From positions 3,968,001 to 4,032,000 of the forward strand of contig NZ_CP113063.1 of NCBI RefSeq assembly GCF_026625785.1: 64,000 bases of DNA, given 5' to 3'. The DNA comes from Gordonia sp. SL306 (GTDB lineage: Bacteria > Actinomycetota > Actinomycetes > Mycobacteriales > Mycobacteriaceae). Of this stretch, positions 61,072 to 64,000 are shown piece by piece. The notes beneath the pieces were generated by a model, which saw nothing but the letters and a program-made list of their open reading frames with translations, did no database searches and was not told the DNA's origin. Position numbers and translations under genes: made by a program. Position 1 is the first letter of the stretch, and each line of letters starts with the position of its first letter.

Positions 61072-61105
61072 AGAACATCATTCTCGTGATCCAGAACAGC
61101 ATTCT
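61072..61105. promoter_or_regulatory. Tandem operators AGAACAnCATTCT upstream of the VOC-SDR operon
   Basis: AGAACATCATTCT (61072-61084) and AGAACAGCATTCT (61093-61105) are spaced 21 bp start to start, two helical turns. Each is itself an inverted repeat, AGAA-N5-TTCT. They lie 18-52 bp before the GTG of the VOC gene. Confidence 0.65.
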
Positions 61106-61123
61106 GAAGTTCGTGAGTCGGCC

Positions 61124-61573
61124 GTGAAGGCGGAGGACATGTTCCACGTCGGGATCGTCACCGACGATCTGGACGCGACACGTTCGCAGCTCTCGGAGTT
61201 GCTGCGGTACGAGTGGGGGCCTGAGATCGCAGCGCCGATCGCGGTCGACTTGGCGGGCGGGCCCGCCACCGTCGAGATCACCTGCGCGTACTCGACCACC
61301 ACGCCCCGGCTCGAGGTCATCCGCAGTGTGCCAGGGACCTTCTGGGAATCGTTGGGAGGCTCCGGGATTCACCATGTCGGTTACTGGTCGGACGATGTGG
61401 GTGCCGACGCGGCCGAACTCGAGCGGCTCGGATATGTCACCGAAGCCACCCGGAGCGCACCCGACGGAAGCCCGTTCTTCGCATTCATGCGTAGCGACAA
61501 GGGCTTTCGCATGGAGCTCGTCACCAGGGCCGCGGAACCGTCATTGCGTCAGTGCTGGGCGGATCGTTCATGA
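61124..61573 (+). CDS. VOC-family (glyoxalase/dioxygenase superfamily) protein
   Basis: The 149-residue protein has two beta-alpha-beta-beta-beta units: MFHVGIVTDDLDATRSQLSELL, with a possible metal His, and SGGIHHVGY-like GSGIHHVGYWSDDVGADAAELERLGY. A conserved Glu appears near the end (RMELVTR). It could be an isomerase, epimerase or dioxygenase acting on a small acid. GTG start, with no strong ribosome site. It overlaps the SDR gene by 4 nt. Confidence 0.85.
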   Translation: MKAEDMFHVGIVTDDLDATRSQLSELLRYEWGPEIAAPIAVDLAGGPATVEITCAYSTTTPRLEVIRSVPGTFWESLGGSGIHHVGYWSDDVGADAAELERLGYVTEATRSAPDGSPFFAFMRSDKGFRMELVTRAAEPSLRQCWADRS

Positions 61574-62409
61574 CCACCGTCGGCGTCGTCACCGGCGCGG
61601 GTCGTGGCATGGGTTTCGAGTGCGCCAAGCGGCTCACGACGATGGTGGACACGCTGGTGCTGGTGGATTACGACGGTGCCACCGTGACTGCTGCCGCAGA
61701 GCAACTGTCGGCCGATGGTGGGGCCGTGGTCGAGCCGTTCGTCCTCGACATCACCGACGTCGCGGGTCTTGGTGGACTGGCTGCCCGCGTCAGTGAGTTG
61801 GGCACCCTTCGTGCCGTTGCGCACGTCGCCGGTATCTCACCGACCATGGCCGACTGGCAACGGATCTTCACCGTCGACCTAGTTGGCACGGCGACCCTGG
61901 CCGAGGTCTTACGCCCGCTGGCAGCCGTCGGCACAGCGTGGGTCTGCTTCGCATCGATGGCTCCGACCATCGGCGGTGTCGAGATCGACACGGCCACCGC
62001 CGCCGTGCTCGATGATCCACTCCACGAACACTTCCTGGATAAGATCCGCGAGAGCCTCGGCCCGATGGTCGAGCAACCCGGTGTGGCCTATTCGCTCGCG
62101 AAGCTCGGCGTCAAACGTTTCGCTCAGCAGGAGGCCGTGCGACTCGGACCGTCGGGCGGCCGTATCTGTTCGATCTCGCCAGGGCTCATCGACACCCCGC
62201 AGGGGCGCCAGGAAGCCGCCGACAATCCGCGGATGGCCGCCTGGGCCGAGCAGACGCCCCTCGCACGACTCGGGCAAGCCCATGAGGTCGCGGCGGTGGC
62301 CGCGTTCGTGTTGTCGGATTCGGCGAGCTTCCTCAACGGGATCGATCTGCTCGTCGACGGGGGTCTGTGTGCGGCGGTGCGTGGGCCGCAGCCGGTACTC
62401 GACTCGTAG
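61570..62409 (+). CDS. Short-chain dehydrogenase/reductase
   Basis: The 279-residue SDR has TGAGRGMG near residue 9 and catalytic Tyr-x-x-x-Lys in VAYSLAKLGVKRFAQ (about residue 176). SPGLIDTPQGRQEA follows, as in 3-alpha-hydroxysteroid dehydrogenases. The usual NNAG is HVAGIS here. The start MTTVGVV overlaps the VOC stop (ATGA). It acts on a sterol, terpenoid or other secondary alcohol, in a pathway with the VOC protein. Confidence 0.88.
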   Translation: MTTVGVVTGAGRGMGFECAKRLTTMVDTLVLVDYDGATVTAAAEQLSADGGAVVEPFVLDITDVAGLGGLAARVSELGTLRAVAHVAGISPTMADWQRIFTVDLVGTATLAEVLRPLAAVGTAWVCFASMAPTIGGVEIDTATAAVLDDPLHEHFLDKIRESLGPMVEQPGVAYSLAKLGVKRFAQQEAVRLGPSGGRICSISPGLIDTPQGRQEAADNPRMAAWAEQTPLARLGQAHEVAAVAAFVLSDSASFLNGIDLLVDGGLCAAVRGPQPVLDS

Positions 62410-62492
62410 TGCGGCGGAGTGGGCCGTGGATGTCAATGCCGAGGCGATGCCAGGTCGGTGCCACAGATGGCCCACCACCTGCGGCGACGCAG

Positions 62493-62566
62493 TGCCCCCA
62501 GTCGGACTCGAACCGACACTGGGCGGATTTTAAGTCCGCTGCCTCTGCCAATTGGGCTATAGGGGC
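62493..62566 (-). tRNA. tRNA-Leu (anticodon TAA) with short variable arm
   Basis: On the minus strand the acceptor GCCCCTA pairs with TGGGGGC (one G-T). The D-arm has GCC/GGC (3 bp). The anticodon stem GCGGA/TCCGC closes CTTAAAA, giving TAA. The variable loop is only about 5 nt. The T-arm is GTCGG-TTCGAGT-CCGAC and the discriminator is A, as in leucine tRNAs. Total length is 74 nt, where leucine tRNAs are usually over 80. Confidence 0.9.
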
Positions 62567-62628
62567 CGGCGTGCCCGAACTCGAGAACGCACCTACCAGA
62601 ATGGCATGGGGGAGAACGCCGGACGAAC

Positions 62629-62663
62629 ACCGGGGGCTCCGCGCAGTGCGCGGAGCCCCCGGT
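62629..62663. terminator. Hairpin terminator of the MspA-type porin operon
   Basis: A perfect 16-bp stem (62629-62644 with 62648-62663) closes the loop AGT, 25 bp beyond the porin stop on the minus strand. No T-run follows. Confidence 0.75.
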
Positions 62664-62688
62664 CCCTGTGAGAGAGGTTCTTTCCCGA

Positions 62689-63372
62689 TCAGCCCAGGCT
62701 GAACGGTTTTCCGTAGAGGTAGACGACCTGAGTGGTGTGGTCGGTCATGACCTGCACCTTGGCGTAGGACCGGGCCTGTGCGTACCCGGCGCAGCCGTTG
62801 ATCATCATCGTCTCGTTGGTGTATGCCACCGCACCCGAACCGGCGAACTTGACGGCGGCTCCGTGTGACTCGGCGCCGAAGTCGTCTTTGCCCTCGACGT
62901 CGTTGATGGTGTAGTTCGCGGCCTGTCCGGGGCCGAGGGTGACCGAGGCGCCGGTCTCTGCGGTCGCGCTGATCGGCACGTCGTAATCACCGGTGCCAGG
63001 TTTGGCGCCACCCTTGGTGGTGGAATTTCCGCCGAGGGTCAACTGGCACCCGACGATGTAGCCCGAGGCGATCCCCAGCTTGGCCTTTTTGTCCGACGCC
63101 TTGACGTCGTAGCGGCCCGAGACCCAGGCATTGCGATGCAGCGGCGTGCCACCCATCGAGGGGTTGATGCGTGCCCGCTCGTTGGTCCGGGTGATCGTCA
63201 GTGCGGTGCCGTCGGCCAGCTTCTTGGTGACCGTCTGGTTCGGCAGCCGGACCTGGGTGTCGGCGTGCGCCATCCCCTGACCGACCAGGGGCACCGCGGC
63301 GAGCACGCCGATGGCAATGGCGCCGGCGCGGACCGCGTTGCGGGGAAATCGTTTGGCGACAATCTTGTTCAT
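62689..63372 (-). CDS. MspA-family porin
   Basis: The 227-residue protein has a Sec signal (GAIAIGVLAAVPLVGQGMAHA, cleavage after AHA near residue 37) and a beta-rich mature part with family blocks: NAWVSGRYDV, IASGYIVGCQLTLGG, TLGPGQAANYTIND and GCAGYAQARSYAKVQV...LYGKPFSLG. MspA porins form the water-filled channels of the mycolate outer membrane. ATG 63372 is chosen because AGAGG lies 6 nt before it; ATG 63387, which overlaps the previous stop, is also possible. It follows its paralogue directly. Confidence 0.82.
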   Translation of the reverse strand: MNKIVAKRFPRNAVRAGAIAIGVLAAVPLVGQGMAHADTQVRLPNQTVTKKLADGTALTITRTNERARINPSMGGTPLHRNAWVSGRYDVKASDKKAKLGIASGYIVGCQLTLGGNSTTKGGAKPGTGDYDVPISATAETGASVTLGPGQAANYTINDVEGKDDFGAESHGAAVKFAGSGAVAYTNETMMINGCAGYAQARSYAKVQVMTDHTTQVVYLYGKPFSLG

Positions 63373-63383
63373 ATCGACCTCTG

Positions 63384-64000
63384 TCATCCGATGGAGAAGG
63401 GCTTGCCGTACAGGTTCACCTTCTGGTGCAGCTTGCCCGTCGTCTCGATGGTGCTGAAGGCGCGTGCCTGCGCGTAGCCGCCGCAGTTCTGCAGATTCAG
63501 TCCGGCGCGGTCATAGCCGACGGTGTACGTGCCCGGCTTCTCGATGTCCTTCTTGGTCAGCTGCACGAAGAGGACCTGTCCCGCCGAGATCGGGACCGTC
63601 AGGCTGGCCGAGGCCGACGGCGACGCCGACAGTGTCCCCGACAGGCCGCCCGAAAGGCCCTTGATGTCGACCTGGCAGCCGACGATGTAGCCGGTCGACA
63701 ACGTGGCCGCCGCTCCGTTGGTGCTGGTGCCGTTGGTGCCGGGAAGTTCCGACTCACCCTCGGCCCCGTTGGTCGGTCCCGCCTTGCTCGGCTTCAGGTT
63801 CGGTGCCTTGACCGTGACGGTTCCGCTCACCCAAGCGGTACGCGAGGCGGGGTTGCTCGCCATCGACGGCGAGATCTGTGCGCTCTCGCCGGTACGGGTC
63901 AGTGTCAGGCCCTCGCCGTGGGCGGTACCACCGGGAAGCTTTACGAAGGCGTCGGCGCCGGCCGAGCCGATACCCGCCGCCAAGGCGGCCGCCGCAGCGC
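63384..64000 (-). CDS. MspA-family porin, paralogue (N-terminus off window)
   Basis: At least 205 residues are visible. The frame runs off the window edge through the alanine-rich end of a signal peptide (AAAAALAAGIGSAGADA). Blocks shared with the next gene are TRTGESAQISPSM, TAWVSGTVTVKAP, LSTGYIVGCQVDIKG and NCGGYAQARAFSTIE...LYGKPFSIG. It carries a roughly 30-residue insertion rich in Gly/Thr/Asn/Ser between the first and second strands, missing from its neighbour. The internal TTG at 63983 is not the real start, since the signal peptide continues upstream. Confidence 0.8.
   Translation of the reverse strand, partial: AAAAALAAGIGSAGADAFVKLPGGTAHGEGLTLTRTGESAQISPSMASNPASRTAWVSGTVTVKAPNLKPSKAGPTNGAEGESELPGTNGTSTNGAAATLSTGYIVGCQVDIKGLSGGLSGTLSASPSASASLTVPISAGQVLFVQLTKKDIEKPGTYTVGYDRAGLNLQNCGGYAQARAFSTIETTGKLHQKVNLYGKPFSIG

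Overview
The window is high-GC, densely packed actinobacterial chromosome. Several genes point to the mycolic-acid-containing Mycobacteriales (Corynebacteriales): an antigen-85-type mycolyltransferase (48644-50167), two MspA-type outer-membrane porins (62689-64000), a DesA3-like desaturase with its flavin/iron-sulfur reductase (34645-36944), and the conserved order glmU-prs ... mfd-mazG-lpqU-like-eno-divIC-like-DUF501-ppx, which from memory matches the M. tuberculosis Rv1017c-Rv1026 region. The overall style best fits Gordonia or a close relative. That genus call is an inference, not a database result.

Layout. 1-1488: end of an SMP-30/NHL beta-propeller protein. 1883-4370: prs and glmU. 4486-5241: FabG-like reductase. 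5367-5438: tRNA-Gln. 5559-8694: MFS exporter with an unusual carboxypeptidase-regulatory-like tail and its divergent TetR regulator. 8710-12396: four-gene osmoprotectant ABC operon. 12633-16663: SnoaL-like protein, two tail-overlapping TetR genes, and a DUF/phosphotransferase pair. 16664-18045: DODA-type dioxygenase and GNAT. 18080-22811: mfd and mazG. 22793-26229: efeUOB iron-uptake operon behind a good IdeR-like box. 26373-30770: LpqU-like transglycosylase, enolase, DivIC, DUF501, Ppx. 30815-31774: RES-Xre toxin-antitoxin module. 31782-34576: DUF4395 protein, RecQ and a small acidic protein. 34645-37800: acyl desaturase, reductase and TetR. 37913-47213: secreted PBP-fold protein, YibE/F, flavin monooxygenases, DinB, CDF transporter and a pirin-marR-pirin operon. 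47319-53184: coiled-coil protein, monoacylglycerol lipase, mycolyltransferase, secreted lipase, carotenoid oxygenase. 53326-58577: aldehyde dehydrogenase, ABM protein, TDT transporter, MFS, HSL-type esterase. 58639-60746: ferri-siderophore esterase and binding lipoprotein. 61124-62409: VOC-SDR operon behind tandem operators. 62493-62566: a short-variable-arm tRNA-Leu(UAA). Then the porins.

Three themes run across the window. First, about thirteen transcription units carry a TANNNT -10 hexamer exactly 6-7 nt before the start codon and no Shine-Dalgarno, the mark of leaderless mRNA; this also decides several starts. Second, long hairpins or palindromes sit at most convergent gene junctions. Third, several operator-like palindromes can be paired with a neighbouring regulator (TetR/MFS, MarR/pirin, TetR/desaturase, Xre/RES). 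No insertion sequence, prophage, CRISPR array, rRNA or replication origin was seen. Coordinates and motif matches were worked out by eye; no searches were run.
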